Shown: one piece after another, positions 45,087-54,355 of the stretch
How positions within the stretch are numbered: the stretch's first letter is position 1
How the letters are laid out: each line of letters starts with the position of its first letter
NCBI GenBank assembly: GCA_016841725.1
Contig: JAENYP010000017.1
Coordinates: 18,242-82,241, forward strand
Direction of reading: 5' to 3'
Length of the DNA: 64,000 bases
Origin: Thermincola carboxydiphila
GTDB lineage: Bacteria > Bacillota > Thermincolia > Thermincolales > UBA2595
Position numbers and translations under genes: made by a program
The notes under the pieces: generated by a model
Seen by the model: the letters and a program-made list of their open reading frames with translations, nothing else
What the model was told of the DNA's origin: nothing
Databases searched by the model: none

Positions 45087-47249
45087 ATGAAAAACGGCTA
45101 TATTGCTGAAGGGAATGTAATTGAATCTGGAGTGGCCGGTTCCGGGGAAATTAATTCTGTTATTGAAGTATCTGGAATAGACTGACTGGACTGTGCAGGG
45201 AAGCTGGTTAAAAAAATTGAACAACTTCCCGGTGTGGCTGAGGTTCAGCTAAATTTTGGAGCAGGTTTGATAAAGGCGGTACACAAAAACATATCAGTTG
45301 AGGATGTTATCAGGCTTATCAAGTCCAATGGCTATGATGCCAGGGTTCAGGGTGGCCCGCAGGATGCTGCCAAGCCTGCGGGCAAACTAAAGACCAGGAA
45401 GGTTTTGGCTGTGGTCTCCGGGCTGATGCTGGGAGCAGGGTTGGTTTCCGAGTGGGCCTGGCCTTCCGGCGGTTTTCAGGTATATTTGTATGCCGCAGCT
45501 ATGGCTGCGGGAGGGTATTATGTATATAAAACGGCATTAAACTCACTGAAGAGCCTCATTTTGGATATGAATGTCCTGATGAGTGTTTCATCTGTCGGAG
45601 CAGTCTTTCTGGGACAATGGTCAGAGGGAGCGACAGTCGTGTTCCTGTTCAGTGTGGGTAACCTGCTGCAGGCATATACCATTGATAAAACGAGAAGTTC
45701 AATTAAAAAAATGATGCAGCTGGCTCCCAAGGAAGCAAGAGTAATAACCGGTGACGGCAGTGAATCCATGATTCCCGCAGAAACAGTTACTGTTGGGGAT
45801 ACGATTTTGGTGAAGCCGGGGGAGAGCATACCTGTGGACGGAACTGTAATAAAGGGCCTGTCCTGGGTGAACCAGTCCTCAATAACAGGTGAGTCCAAAC
45901 CGGTTGAAAAAACTGATGGGGAAGAAGTTTTTGCGGGTTCTCTTAATAATGAGGGCAGTCTCTTTATTAAATGCACCCACCTGGCTGCAGACAGTACTCT
46001 GGCAAAAATGATCCAAATGGTTGAAGAGGCACAGGCTAAAAAAGCCCCTTCACAGCAGTTGGTTGATGTCTTTGCCAGGTATTATACCCCTGCGGTCATT
46101 ATAGGTGCGGTTTTAGTTGTTGCAATACCTGTGCTGCTGCTGGGCCTGCCCTTTGCAGACTGGTTCTATAAGGCACTGGTACTCCTGGTTATTTCATGTC
46201 CCTGTGCACTGGTTATTTCCACTCCGGTATCTATAGTGTCGGCTATCGGCAATGCGGCGAGAAACGGTGTTTTAATCAAGGGCGGTGTATACCTGGAGGC
46301 TCTAGGAAAGGTAAAAAACATTGCTTTTGATAAAACCGGGACAGTAACAACAGGTATGATGAGTGTGACAGATATTTACCCTGTTAATGGCATTGACAGT
46401 GAGCAGCTTTTACAGGCTGCCGGCGCTGTGGAACGGTTTTCCGAACATCCCCTGGCCAGGTCGGTAATGGCTGAAGTGTCAAAAAGAAAAATTTCCCTGC
46501 CGGATTCAGATTCCTTCCGCTCATTTCCCGGGAAGGGTGCAGTATGCAAGGTGAATGGCAAAGAAATTTATGCCGGGAACAAGCGGTTTCTAAATGACCT
46601 TGGCATTCCTATGGAGGAAATTGCACAGACGGAAGCAGATCTCGAGAATGCAGGGAAATCAATCATATTTGTCACAACTTCAAGAAGATTGCTGGGTATT
46701 TTGGGGATAGAGGATGTTCCCAGGGCTTTAGCGGGGGATGCCATGCAGCAGCTGCAGCTGCTCGGCATTGAGAAGATTGTTATGCTCAGCGGCGATAATG
46801 AGGCTACTGCGGCTAATATTGCCGGAAGACTGGGAATTAAAGAGTACCGTTCCAATTTGCTTCCCGATGATAAGGTCAGGGAAGTCGAGGCCCTCACCCG
46901 GGAAGGGGAGACTGTTATGGTTGGGGACGGGGTGAATGATGCCCCAGCCCTGGCAGTTGCCACTGTGGGCATAGCCATGGGAGCGGCAGGCACCGATACG
47001 GCATTGGAAACAGCAGATGTTGCCCTGATGAATGACGAATTGCTGCATATTCCTGCTGTGATCAAACTCGGCAGAAAGACAAGGGCGATTATCGGACAGA
47101 ATGTTGTCACAGCTGTTGCCCTGAAGCTGATTTTCCTGGTTCTGACACTTGCAGGGATATCTAATCTATGGATGGCAGTGTTTGCTGATACGGGGGCTTC
47201 GGTTTTGGTGACCCTAAATGGGATGAGGCTGGCCCGCCACCGTTTTTGA
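45087..47249 (+). CDS. Cd/Zn/Pb-type P1B ATPase with in-frame TGA (putative selenocysteine) in the metal-binding motif
   Basis: From ATG 45087 (GGAGGGG ahead) a 720-codon frame contains one stop, TGA at 45183-45185 (codon 33). It falls in an HMA domain: VSGID-TGA-LDCAGKLVKKIEQLPG, where family members read GMDCxxCA. TGA therefore stands at the first metal-binding Cys (UxxC). The rest is intact: MSVSSVGAVFLGQW, SCPCALVIST membrane site, DKTGTVT phosphorylation site, GDGVNDAPAL. A hairpin with a GG-containing loop follows the TGA (45189-45209). Read as Sec, it is a metal exporter; read as stop, translation would have to restart, perhaps at 45234 without the first HMA strand. I favour Sec. Confidence 0.85.
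45189..45209 (+). promoter_or_regulatory. Candidate SECIS hairpin after the ATPase TGA
   Basis: GACTG-T-GC pairs with GC-TGGTT around loop AGGGAA, using G-T wobbles and one bulged T. The G of the loop lies about 12 bases after the TGA, slightly closer than typical bacterial SECIS, so this is only suggestive. Confidence 0.3.
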
Positions 47250-47286
47250 TTTGTGCATGCTGGTGAAAATGGCTCATGGCTGTGTT

Positions 47287-47418
47287 GCGCGAATGACCGT
47301 AATCCTCGACGTCGGGGGTCCCCCCATTTTGTCGGGACGGCGGCTCCGCGGGAGCCGGGGTTCCGGTAACAAAATGGGGGCTTCGTCCAGTACGCCTGCG
47401 GTTACGGTCATTCGTGCG
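47287..47418. repeat. Imperfect palindrome, copy D (divergent relative of the long palindromic repeats)
   Basis: Left end GCGCGAATGACCGTAA and inverted right end GCACGAATGACCGTAACC match the ends of copies A-C at AATGACCGT. Inside, CCCCCATTTTGT and ACAAAATGGGGG, plus GGCTCC/GGAGCC, pair. The middle is unrelated to A-C. It lies between the metal ATPase and the LysM gene. Confidence 0.65.
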
Positions 47419-47541
47419 CTTTGTACCCGTGAAAAAAATGACAAGCCGCTTGTAACCATTGGCTGTTGTCATACATAAGCTGATATTGACGGTGAATACA
47501 GGTAAAACTGCCGGCTGAACCCGGCGTATGGAGGTTGAAAG

Positions 47542-48297
47542 ATGAAGTATACTGTTAAAAAGGGTGACAGTATGTACAGCATTGCCAAACACTTTGGCAT
47601 CCCCTTTGCGGAAATTGTTAAGGCAAACCCCGGTATCCAGGACCCTGATGTGATTTACCCGGAACAAGTGATTGAAGTGCCATTTGTGGCAGGCAGCGAA
47701 GGCATGATTCCCGAATCCGGCCCGGACAATGGCGGCACCGGATATCTGGGAGGAATGAGGTTTGGATATCCCGGGATAACGGAGTTTCCCGGAGCGCCAG
47801 GTTTACCCGGAGGGATGGCCCCCGGTTATTCCGGAGCACCCGGTTTCCCCGGAGCGCCCGGTTTCCCCGGAGCGGCAGGTTTTCCGGGAGGGATGGCCAC
47901 CGGTTATTCCGGTGAACAGGTATGGGGTTATCCCGGAGGTATGCCTGGATTTTCTGAAGGGCCGGCCGGTGATTATCCCGGCAATGAGGGTTCGTTTTTT
48001 CCGGGACTTGGTCCCAGTGGGGATCTCGGAGAGGGCATACCCGGTATCCCGGGTGGTTTAGATTCCCAGCAGTCCGGATTTATGCCCGGACAAATCATAA
48101 GCCAGGGGGAAAAAGGAAAACATGTTCAAATACTGCAGCATCGGCTGAAAGAGCTGGGGTACTTCCGTGGCCGTGTTAATGGTCGCTACGGACGTGGAAC
48201 AATGTCTGCAGTATCAAGGTTTCAACAGGAGTGCAGCATGCCGGTCAACGGTATGGTAGATTATTATGTCTGGAGCAGTCTTGGTATAAGGGAATAG
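47542..48297 (+). CDS. LysM - collagen-like - peptidoglycan-binding protein
   Basis: A 251-aa protein with no signal peptide. N-terminal LysM: YTVKKGDSMYSIAKHFGIP, about residues 2-46. The middle (about 60-170) is Gly/Pro-rich with collagen-like triplets (GAPGFPGAPGFPGAAGFPG). The C-terminus (about 183-251) is a PG_binding_1 domain (GEKGKHVQILQHRLKELGYF). Lack of a signal suggests a spore-coat or cortex-binding protein made in the mother cell, like SafA-type LysM proteins; this is inferred. Confidence 0.8.
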   Translation: MKYTVKKGDSMYSIAKHFGIPFAEIVKANPGIQDPDVIYPEQVIEVPFVAGSEGMIPESGPDNGGTGYLGGMRFGYPGITEFPGAPGLPGGMAPGYSGAPGFPGAPGFPGAAGFPGGMATGYSGEQVWGYPGGMPGFSEGPAGDYPGNEGSFFPGLGPSGDLGEGIPGIPGGLDSQQSGFMPGQIISQGEKGKHVQILQHRLKELGYFRGRVNGRYGRGTMSAVSRFQQECSMPVNGMVDYYVWSSLGIRE

Positions 48298-48311
48298 GGG
48301 TCAGCTAACTT

Positions 48312-48341
48312 AAGTTGCCGGTAGGCGGCTTCTTTTTTTTA
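48312..48341 (+). terminator. Terminator after the LysM gene
   Basis: AAGTTGCC pairs with GGCGGCTT around GGTA, followed by CTTTTTTTT. Confidence 0.8.
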
Positions 48342-48394
48342 AATAAGTTTTTATTAACTATCCGGTGTTTGTGAAAAAAAATATTATAAACATA

Positions 48395-48423
48395 TTGTTA
48401 TACAAGCCTGTCTGTAATAATAT
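48395..48423 (+). promoter_or_regulatory. Promoter for nfnA with long leader
   Basis: TTGTTA (48395-48400), 17-base spacer, TAATAT (48418-48423). It leaves a leader of about 120 bases before nfnA, containing TAGCAGG and a CGACTTTTCG hairpin; no known riboswitch recognised. Confidence 0.5.
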
Positions 48424-48552
48424 ATATAGGTAGTGGCACCTGCTGTTTTTTTGGGAAAAACTTGACCTGAATAGCAGGAATCGACGACTTTTCGCCGAAT
48501 ATACTAAAAATTACGAAAAGTTTCTTTCGAAAAAGGGAGGGAGTAAGTTTTC

Positions 48553-49398
48553 ATGTACAAGATACTAAAAAAAGAAGTTTTGTCACCAACTCTGAAACTG
48601 TTTGAAATCGATGCCCCAAAAGTTGCAAAGAAATGTCAAGCGGGACAGTTTATCATTCTTCGGATTGATGAAAAGGGTGAGAGGATTCCGCTGACTATCG
48701 CTGATTTTGACAGGGAAAGAGGGACTATTACTCTTATCTTTGCAGAGGTAGGCAAAACAACCCAGCAGTTGGGCCAAATGGAAGCCGGGGATGCTCTTCT
48801 GGACTTTGTTGGACCACTTGGACGGCCGTCAGAGATAGAGAAGTACGGCCGTGTAGTATGTATTGGCGCCGGCGTGGGTATAGCACCGGTTTTTCCTATT
48901 ACCAGAGCCCTTAAAGAAGCCGGTAATGAGGTTATCGGGATTGCCGGCGCAAGGAACGAGGAACTGCTTTTCTGGACAGATGAGTTCAGGGCGCAGTGTG
49001 ATGAATTTCATATCTGTACAGATGACGGTTCTGCCGGGGAAAAAGGATTTGTGTCCAACATCCTGAAAAAGATTATTGAAGAAAAAGGACAGGTTGACTA
49101 TGTTATAGCAATAGGTCCGATTCCGGCTATGAAGGTTTGTGCAGAATTGACCAAGCCATATGGAATCAAAACTTTTGTCAGCCTGAACTCCATTATGGTT
49201 GACGGAACCGGTATGTGTGGTGCCTGCAGGGTTACTGTAGGTGATGAAACCAAGTTTGCCTGTGTTGACGGTCCTGAGTTTGACGGTCACCTGGTTGATT
49301 TTAATGAACAAATGCGCCGTGCCCAAATCTTCAAGGATGAGGAGCAGCGTGCCTTAGCAGCAGGAAGTTGTGGAGGAGGTGGCTGTGGATGTCACTAA
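48553..49398 (+). CDS. nfnA: NADH-dependent ferredoxin:NADP oxidoreductase subunit NfnA (SudB-type)
   Basis: A 281-aa FAD/NAD-binding protein of the dihydroorotate-dehydrogenase electron-transfer type, with a ferredoxin-reductase fold: FAD-site RIPLTIAD near residue 48 and NAD-site GAGVGIAPVFPI near 98. A C-terminal [2Fe-2S] site, GTGMCGACRVTVG plus the later Cys, is present, and a tail GSCGGGGCGCH. NfnA with NfnB couples NADH and reduced ferredoxin to NADPH by electron bifurcation. It overlaps nfnB by 10 bases. Confidence 0.92.
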   Translation: MYKILKKEVLSPTLKLFEIDAPKVAKKCQAGQFIILRIDEKGERIPLTIADFDRERGTITLIFAEVGKTTQQLGQMEAGDALLDFVGPLGRPSEIEKYGRVVCIGAGVGIAPVFPITRALKEAGNEVIGIAGARNEELLFWTDEFRAQCDEFHICTDDGSAGEKGFVSNILKKIIEEKGQVDYVIAIGPIPAMKVCAELTKPYGIKTFVSLNSIMVDGTGMCGACRVTVGDETKFACVDGPEFDGHLVDFNEQMRRAQIFKDEEQRALAAGSCGGGGCGCH

Positions 49399-50783
49399 AC
49401 AATAGCCCTATTAAGAATGATATGCCATGCCAGGACCCTAAGGTAAGAGCAAAGAACTTTGAAGAAGTAGCTTTAGGTTACACCGTGGAGCAGGCACTGG
49501 ATGAAGCCAACCGCTGCCTGGGATGTAAGAAGGAACCATGCCGTCAGGGATGTCCGGTTCAGGTACCAATACCGCAATTTATCGCAAAAATCCAAGAGAG
49601 CGATTTTGCCGGAGCAATCGCCACCATAAAAGAAAAGAATGCCCTGCCGGCTGTCTGTGGACGGGTTTGCCCACAGGAAGCCCAGTGCGAAAAATACTGT
49701 GTCCGCGCTAAAAAAGGCGATCCCGTTGGAATTGGGCGCTTGGAGAGATTTGTTGCTGACTTGGAAAGGTCACAGGGGGTCAATCCTGTTGAGTGCGCTC
49801 CTCCGACCGGTAAAAAGGTTGCCGTTGTTGGCTCAGGGCCTGCCGGACTGACTGTTGCCGCTGACTGCGCTCAGGCGGGACATGATGTAACTATTTTTGA
49901 AGCCCTTCACGTGCCCGGTGGTGTTCTCATGTATGGTATTCCCGAATTCCGTCTCCCTAAAGCTATTGTTCAGGCCGAAATTGAAAACCTGAAGAAGATA
50001 GGCGTCAAAGTTGAAGTGGATGCAGTTATCGGTGCAATCGACACTGTTGATGAGCTTCTCGAAAACGAGGGTTTTGATGCCGTATTTATTGGAACGGGCG
50101 CCGGACTTCCGTACTTCCTGGGCATTCCCGGGGAAAACTTAAACGGTGTCTATTCAGCCAATGAATTCCTGACCAGGACTAATCTTATGAAGGCTTACCT
50201 GTTCCCCGAGTATGACACTCCTATCAAGGTAGGCAAGAAGGTTGCTGTTCTTGGCGGTGGTAATGTGGCCATGGACTGTGCCAGGACAGCTCTGCGTCTC
50301 GGCGCTGAAGAAGTTCACATTGTATACCGCCGTTCCATGGAAGAACTGCCGGCGAGGGTAGAGGAAGTGCATCATGCCGAGGAGGAAGGGGTTATCTTTG
50401 ATATCCTGACCAATCCAACTGAGATTATAGGTAATGACCAAAACTGGGTAACTGGCATGACATGTCTCAAGTTTGAGCTTGGTGAACCTGATGAGTCAGG
50501 CCGTAGAAAGCCTGTTGCCATTGAAGGTTCAGACTTCCATATGCCAATGGACACAGTTGTTGTGGCTATCGGGCAAGGACCTAACCCATTGGTTCCAAGA
50601 ACTACTAAGGGTCTGGATACCAACAGGAAGGGGAACATTGTTGCCAGTGAAGAGACTGGAGCTACTTCCAAACCGAGTGTATATGCAGGTGGAGACGTCG
50701 TAACAGGCGCCGCTACAGTTATCAAGGCAATGGGAGCAGGCCGGGTATCGGCAACAAGTATCTGTGAGCTGCTCAAAAAATAA
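49389..50783 (+). CDS. nfnB: NfnB / glutamate synthase small subunit-like flavoprotein
   Basis: A 464-aa protein with N-terminal [4Fe-4S] Cys motifs (RCLGCKKEPCRQGCPVQVPI), then two dinucleotide-binding sites: VAVVGSGPAGLTVAADCA for FAD and VAVLGGGNVAMDCARTALRLG for NADPH. This is the GltD-like fold of NfnB. It starts inside the nfnA end (ATG 49389), with a GGAGG site within nfnA. Together with NfnA it is the transhydrogenase of clostridial energy metabolism. Confidence 0.93.
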   Translation: MSLNNSPIKNDMPCQDPKVRAKNFEEVALGYTVEQALDEANRCLGCKKEPCRQGCPVQVPIPQFIAKIQESDFAGAIATIKEKNALPAVCGRVCPQEAQCEKYCVRAKKGDPVGIGRLERFVADLERSQGVNPVECAPPTGKKVAVVGSGPAGLTVAADCAQAGHDVTIFEALHVPGGVLMYGIPEFRLPKAIVQAEIENLKKIGVKVEVDAVIGAIDTVDELLENEGFDAVFIGTGAGLPYFLGIPGENLNGVYSANEFLTRTNLMKAYLFPEYDTPIKVGKKVAVLGGGNVAMDCARTALRLGAEEVHIVYRRSMEELPARVEEVHHAEEEGVIFDILTNPTEIIGNDQNWVTGMTCLKFELGEPDESGRRKPVAIEGSDFHMPMDTVVVAIGQGPNPLVPRTTKGLDTNRKGNIVASEETGATSKPSVYAGGDVVTGAATVIKAMGAGRVSATSICELLKK

Positions 50784-50870
50784 AGGACCTGTTTCGGACA
50801 AGGGATATTAATATGTTTTTTAGTGAGAAACCTGTTAAATTAAAAATAATTATCATGAAAAATTATAATA

Positions 50871-50905
50871 GGACAGCCACTGGGATATTTGCCGGTGGCT
50901 AGTCC
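50871..50905 (+). terminator. Hairpin after nfnB
   Basis: GGAC-A-GCCAC pairs with GTGGC-TA-GTCC, with CTGG/CCGG-type closure near a GATATTTG loop. No T run, so weak. Confidence 0.45.
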
Positions 50906-51033
50906 TCCTACATAGTAGTGAATTAATTCACAACTGCCGTTTTTACGGTAACAAAATTCGATCCTGCTAGAGAATCAAGATTAAGTAAATAAATAATAAT
51001 AAGTTATTAAGAGAACAGGGAGGTAATGTATTT

Positions 51034-51663
51034 ATGTCAATGTTAGACAAGTCATGTAAAGAATTTATTGATGTCCTGGCATCAAAGGCTCCGGTTCCGG
51101 GTGGCGGCGGAGCGGCAGCGCTGGGTGGAGCTGTAGGAATGGCACTGTCCAACATGGTTGGGAATCTTACAGTTGGCAAGAAGAAGTATGCTGATGTTGA
51201 AGGTGAAGTTAAAGAATTAATCGAGAAGGGTAATAAGGTAATAGCTGATCTGGAGTCTCTGGTAGACAAAGATGCTGAGGTGTTTGAGCCCCTGTCAAAG
51301 GCTTACGGACTGCCCAAGGATACTCCTGAACTGGCTCAGAAAAGGGAAGAAACCCTGGAAAACTGCTGCAAGGTAGCCTGCTCGGTTCCCATGGACATTA
51401 TGAGGGCTGCTTTTGAAGGTATTAAGATTCATGCCAGAATGGGTGAAATCGGTACAATGATTGCCATCTCCGATGTAGCCTGTGGCGTCGTTTTCATGAA
51501 GGCCGCTCTCATTGCTGCCAGCATGAATGTTATTATTAATGTTAACTCCATTAAGGATGCTGAGTTCAACAAGGCTACCCAAGAGGAAATGGACCGCTTA
51601 CTTGCTGAAGGTACCAAGATTGCAGACGATACACTTGCACTTGTTACCAAAAAGCTTGCCTAA
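51034..51663 (+). CDS. fchA: Formiminotetrahydrofolate cyclodeaminase
   Basis: A 209-aa helical enzyme converting 5-formimino-THF to 5,10-methenyl-THF plus ammonia. The N-terminus includes the substrate-binding ASKAPVPGGGGAAALGGAVG, and VDKDAEVFEPLSKAYGLP follows. GGGAGGTAATG precedes ATG 51034. It adjoins folD by 28 bases, so the two likely form a folate one-carbon operon. Confidence 0.93.
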   Translation: MSMLDKSCKEFIDVLASKAPVPGGGGAAALGGAVGMALSNMVGNLTVGKKKYADVEGEVKELIEKGNKVIADLESLVDKDAEVFEPLSKAYGLPKDTPELAQKREETLENCCKVACSVPMDIMRAAFEGIKIHARMGEIGTMIAISDVACGVVFMKAALIAASMNVIINVNSIKDAEFNKATQEEMDRLLAEGTKIADDTLALVTKKLA

Positions 51664-51691
51664 TCAAGAATTATAATAAGGAGGTAGAATA

Positions 51692-52555
51692 ATGGCTGAA
51701 AGATTAGCCGGAAAAGCTGTTGCTGATGCCATGAAGGAAGACCTCAGCAAAAAGGTTGAGGAACTGAAAGCAAAGGGTATTATGCCCAAACTGGGGATTG
51801 TCCGGGTCGGCGCCCGCCCCGATGACCTTTTTTATGAAGGCGGCGCTAAGAAAACATGTGATACTATCGGTATGGCTTATGAAGTGTTTGAGTATCCTGC
51901 CGATGTTACTCAGGAAGCATTTGAAAAAGCCCTTTCTGATGTTGGGGCTAACAAGGAAATTAACGGTATCCTGATGTTTGCTCCATTGCCTAAGCATCTG
52001 GACGAGCGTAAGATCAGGTCTCTGATTCCGGTAGAAAAAGATGTTGACTGCATGACTCTTGGAAGTGCAGCCAAGGTATTTGCTGATGACCTGACAGGCT
52101 TTCCACCCTGTACCCCGACTGCCTGTATGGATATCCTGAAATTCTATGATATTCCCTTAAAAGGCAAGAAAGCAGTTGTCCTGGGCCGCTCTCTGGTTGT
52201 AGGAAAACCTGTTGCCATGCTTCTACTGAGGGAACATGCCACAGTTACTATCTGCCATTCCCGCACTGAGAATCTTCCTGCAGTATGTGCAGATGCCGAT
52301 GTCCTGATTGCAGCAGTTGGCCGTGCCAAGATGGTCAAGGCTGACTTTGTAAAGCCCGGTCAGGTTGTTATTGATGTCGGTATTAATGAAGATCCTGATA
52401 ACCCCGGAAAATACTGTGGTGACGTAGATTATGCCGCAGTTGAGCCAATTGTTCAGAAGATTACCCCCGTACCCGGTGGGGTAGGCTCTGTTACTACTGT
52501 TGTTCTCTGCAAGCAGACCATAATGGCATGTGAGATGCAAAACGGACTGGCTTAA
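51692..52555 (+). CDS. folD: Methylene-THF dehydrogenase/methenyl-THF cyclohydrolase
   Basis: A 287-aa bifunctional enzyme with active-site Tyr and Lys region [15 protein letters not shown] and the NADP-site [18 protein letters not shown], followed by [22 protein letters not shown] and [13 protein letters not shown]. Links the formyl and methylene folate pools. Co-located with Nfn it suggests an NADPH-using one-carbon branch. Confidence 0.95.
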   Translation: MAERLAGKAVADAMKEDLSKKVEELKAKGIMPKLGIVRVGARPDDLFYEGGAKKTCDTIGMAYEVFEYPADVTQEAFEKALSDVGANKEINGILMFAPLPKHLDERKIRSLIPVEKDVDCMTLGSAAKVFADDLTGFPPCTPTACMDILKFYDIPLKGKKAVVLGRSLVVGKPVAMLLLREHATVTICHSRTENLPAVCADADVLIAAVGRAKMVKADFVKPGQVVIDVGINEDPDNPGKYCGDVDYAAVEPIVQKITPVPGGVGSVTTVVLCKQTIMACEMQNGLA

Positions 52556-52589
52556 GAGCCCTGGTTTTTGAGTATTAAATTGTAATATG

Positions 52590-52662
52590 GACAGGGGTAG
52601 ATGAATTCCTGCGGCGGACGACAGACTCTGCCTTACGGAACACAACTACCCCTGTCTTAATA
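52590..52662 (+). terminator. Large hairpin/terminator after folD
   Basis: GACAGGGGTAG (52590-52600) pairs perfectly with CTACCCCTGTC (52646-52656) around a 45-base loop that itself contains TTCC/GGAA pairing, then TTAATATTTTAAGG. Could be a structured element as well as a terminator. Confidence 0.6.
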
Positions 52663-53053
52663 TTTTAAGGCTCAAAAATAATTTACTCCCGACATTAAGC
52701 GATCTTAATTAGATACAAAAAACTCTTTAAAATAGTTAAAACTTATGGTATAATATAAAAAAAGAAATGGTAAAATATGTGAAAATGATAACAAGTTCAT
52801 TTATCCTGTATTTGCGGTTCCTTTCCGGTTATTGAATTAGGGGGGAATGTAAATGGTTAAATGAGTCTGGTCTAGCAGTAGCTTTAGTGTATATTCCGTC
52901 ACTAAAGCTTTTTCGTTTTCGGTGACTTTTGGTGCTAAACAGGAATAACATACATAAAAAGAACATGAGTCCGGCATAGATTGTGAAAGTGCACACAAAA
53001 TGCCGCCCTGAAACCACAATTCTAACGTACTCTTAGGGGAAGGGGGGAGACTA
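52661..53053 (+). other. Promoter-bearing intergenic region; possible short transcript
   Basis: TATAAT at 52749-52754 (weak -35) and a terminator-like GCTTTAGTG/CACTAAAGC hairpin followed by TTTTT (52881-52914) could bound a roughly 150-base transcript. AGGGGGGAATG at about 52840 precedes only a start-stop triplet and a three-codon frame. No other gene is visible. Confidence 0.35.
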
Positions 53054-53239
53054 ATGTCAGCTATTATATCTGCAGGAATAGGTTTGATATTGCTGATCAG
53101 CTTCACAATAAGTGCTTATATTACTTTTGGCAAATTCAGTATCAGGAGTTCGTTGACCAGAGTAGCAGTATTTTTGGCGTTGGCTGTAATTTTATCTGTA
53201 GTCACCTTTACAATTTCTTTAACTGTGTATTATACGTAA
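53054..53239 (+). CDS. Small two-helix membrane protein
   Basis: A 61-aa protein with two hydrophobic segments (about 3-24 and 36-58) joined by a short basic loop (FGKFSIRSSLTR). AGGGGAAGGGGGGAG precedes ATG 53054, and a strong terminator follows at once, so it looks like a monocistronic gene. Family unknown. Confidence 0.6.
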   Translation: MSAIISAGIGLILLISFTISAYITFGKFSIRSSLTRVAVFLALAVILSVVTFTISLTVYYT

Positions 53240-53251
53240 TAGGAAAGGGAT

Positions 53252-53322
53252 AAGGGATATCTCATCAGGACCGCCTGCAAGAAAGGCAAAACAGGTGCCT
53301 GCTGAGAGATCCCTTTTTTATT
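53252..53322 (+). terminator. Strong terminator after the small membrane protein gene
   Basis: AAGGGAT-A-TCTCATCAGG pairs with CCTGCTGAGAGATCCCTT around a long loop, followed by TTTTATT. Confidence 0.8.
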
Positions 53323-53342
53323 AAGCGGCCAACATTACCGGA

Positions 53343-54101
53343 TTATAATTTCCGGCACTCTTGTTCAAGAACTTCTTTTAAATAATCTGCAGTTTTTTGG
53401 ATGTTTTCCATTTTGCTGAAAATGAGTGTAAATTGAATGACTGCCATATTGGGGTCAATATCATCAACTAAATTTTCAATTAGCCCACGGTTTTTCTTAT
53501 TCATTTTAATTGTTAGATCCATTTCGGATTTTTTCACCTTTGCATATACCCTGATTTCTTCAAGTTCCTGGGCAAAAAACGTAGTAGGGTCATAACTAAA
53601 TTCCTGTAAAACCCCGTCAAAGTCCCCTGAATGCTTTTTTTCATGAAAACCAAGTGTTGCCATGGCATCAAAGAACATTTTTAGATAGGTGTTTGGAATT
53701 ACCAATATATCATCATGGTCAACTGGGTCGATAGCCTTGCGAATATCGGCTTTTGTCTGGAGATAGTATCTTGTCCTGCCTCTGGAAATTGGCATATTCC
53801 TGGCAAAAGGAATTTCGAAACTAACAGGTATTACCTCTTCATAGCCAGGTGTAATTACCATTTTTTCAGCAATGATTACTGATGAAACTTCCTTGTTTAA
53901 AATTCTTGACTGCTTCTTCTCGTAATAGGATGATTTTAGCATGAGGCTAATTTCAATTTTTTTAACCTCCTGTTCCACGCTGCCTCCTGAGATTTTAACG
54001 GTGCCTTTCAGGCTCTCACCAGGTTCTACCTGGGGGTTGGGTATTTCCAGGTCGATAGTAGCCGCACCAATACCCATACTGGCCAACATCTTTTCTAGCA
54101 C
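53343..54101 (-). CDS. spo0M: Sporulation-control protein Spo0M
   Basis: A 252-aa arrestin-like protein: beta-sandwich N-terminal domain (IDLEIPNPQVEPGESLKGTVKISGG) and a C-terminal helical extension (DYLKEVLEQECRKL). Spo0M regulates sporulation initiation in Bacillus. Start GTG 54101 follows GGAGG nine bases ahead. Convergent with the small membrane protein gene. Confidence 0.88.
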   Translation of the reverse strand: MLEKMLASMGIGAATIDLEIPNPQVEPGESLKGTVKISGGSVEQEVKKIEISLMLKSSYYEKKQSRILNKEVSSVIIAEKMVITPGYEEVIPVSFEIPFARNMPISRGRTRYYLQTKADIRKAIDPVDHDDILVIPNTYLKMFFDAMATLGFHEKKHSGDFDGVLQEFSYDPTTFFAQELEEIRVYAKVKKSEMDLTIKMNKKNRGLIENLVDDIDPNMAVIQFTLIFSKMENIQKTADYLKEVLEQECRKL

Positions 54102-54355
54102 AGAACTTACACCTCCGGATTATTTTATGGTCTTTCGGGTCAATCTGACGTAAAGAATTATGTTTTGATTATGATATTATAGCTTGACAATAATTAATTA
54201 GTTTTTATTCAACAATTAGCCAAAAATCTCCTTCCTTCTAATTGAATTTAATTATATGCCAACCAAATAGAGGAGTTTTCTACACTTTAAGAGAATTATT
54301 TTCGCTTATATGTCAATTAAATGCAAAATATTACATAAACAAGGGGAGAGCAGCA

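Noticed and set aside
45234-47249. Metal ATPase beginning at 45234
   Set aside because: That start would lose the HMA metal motif and has no strong ribosome site; the frame and a GGAGGGG site extend to 45087 across the TGA.
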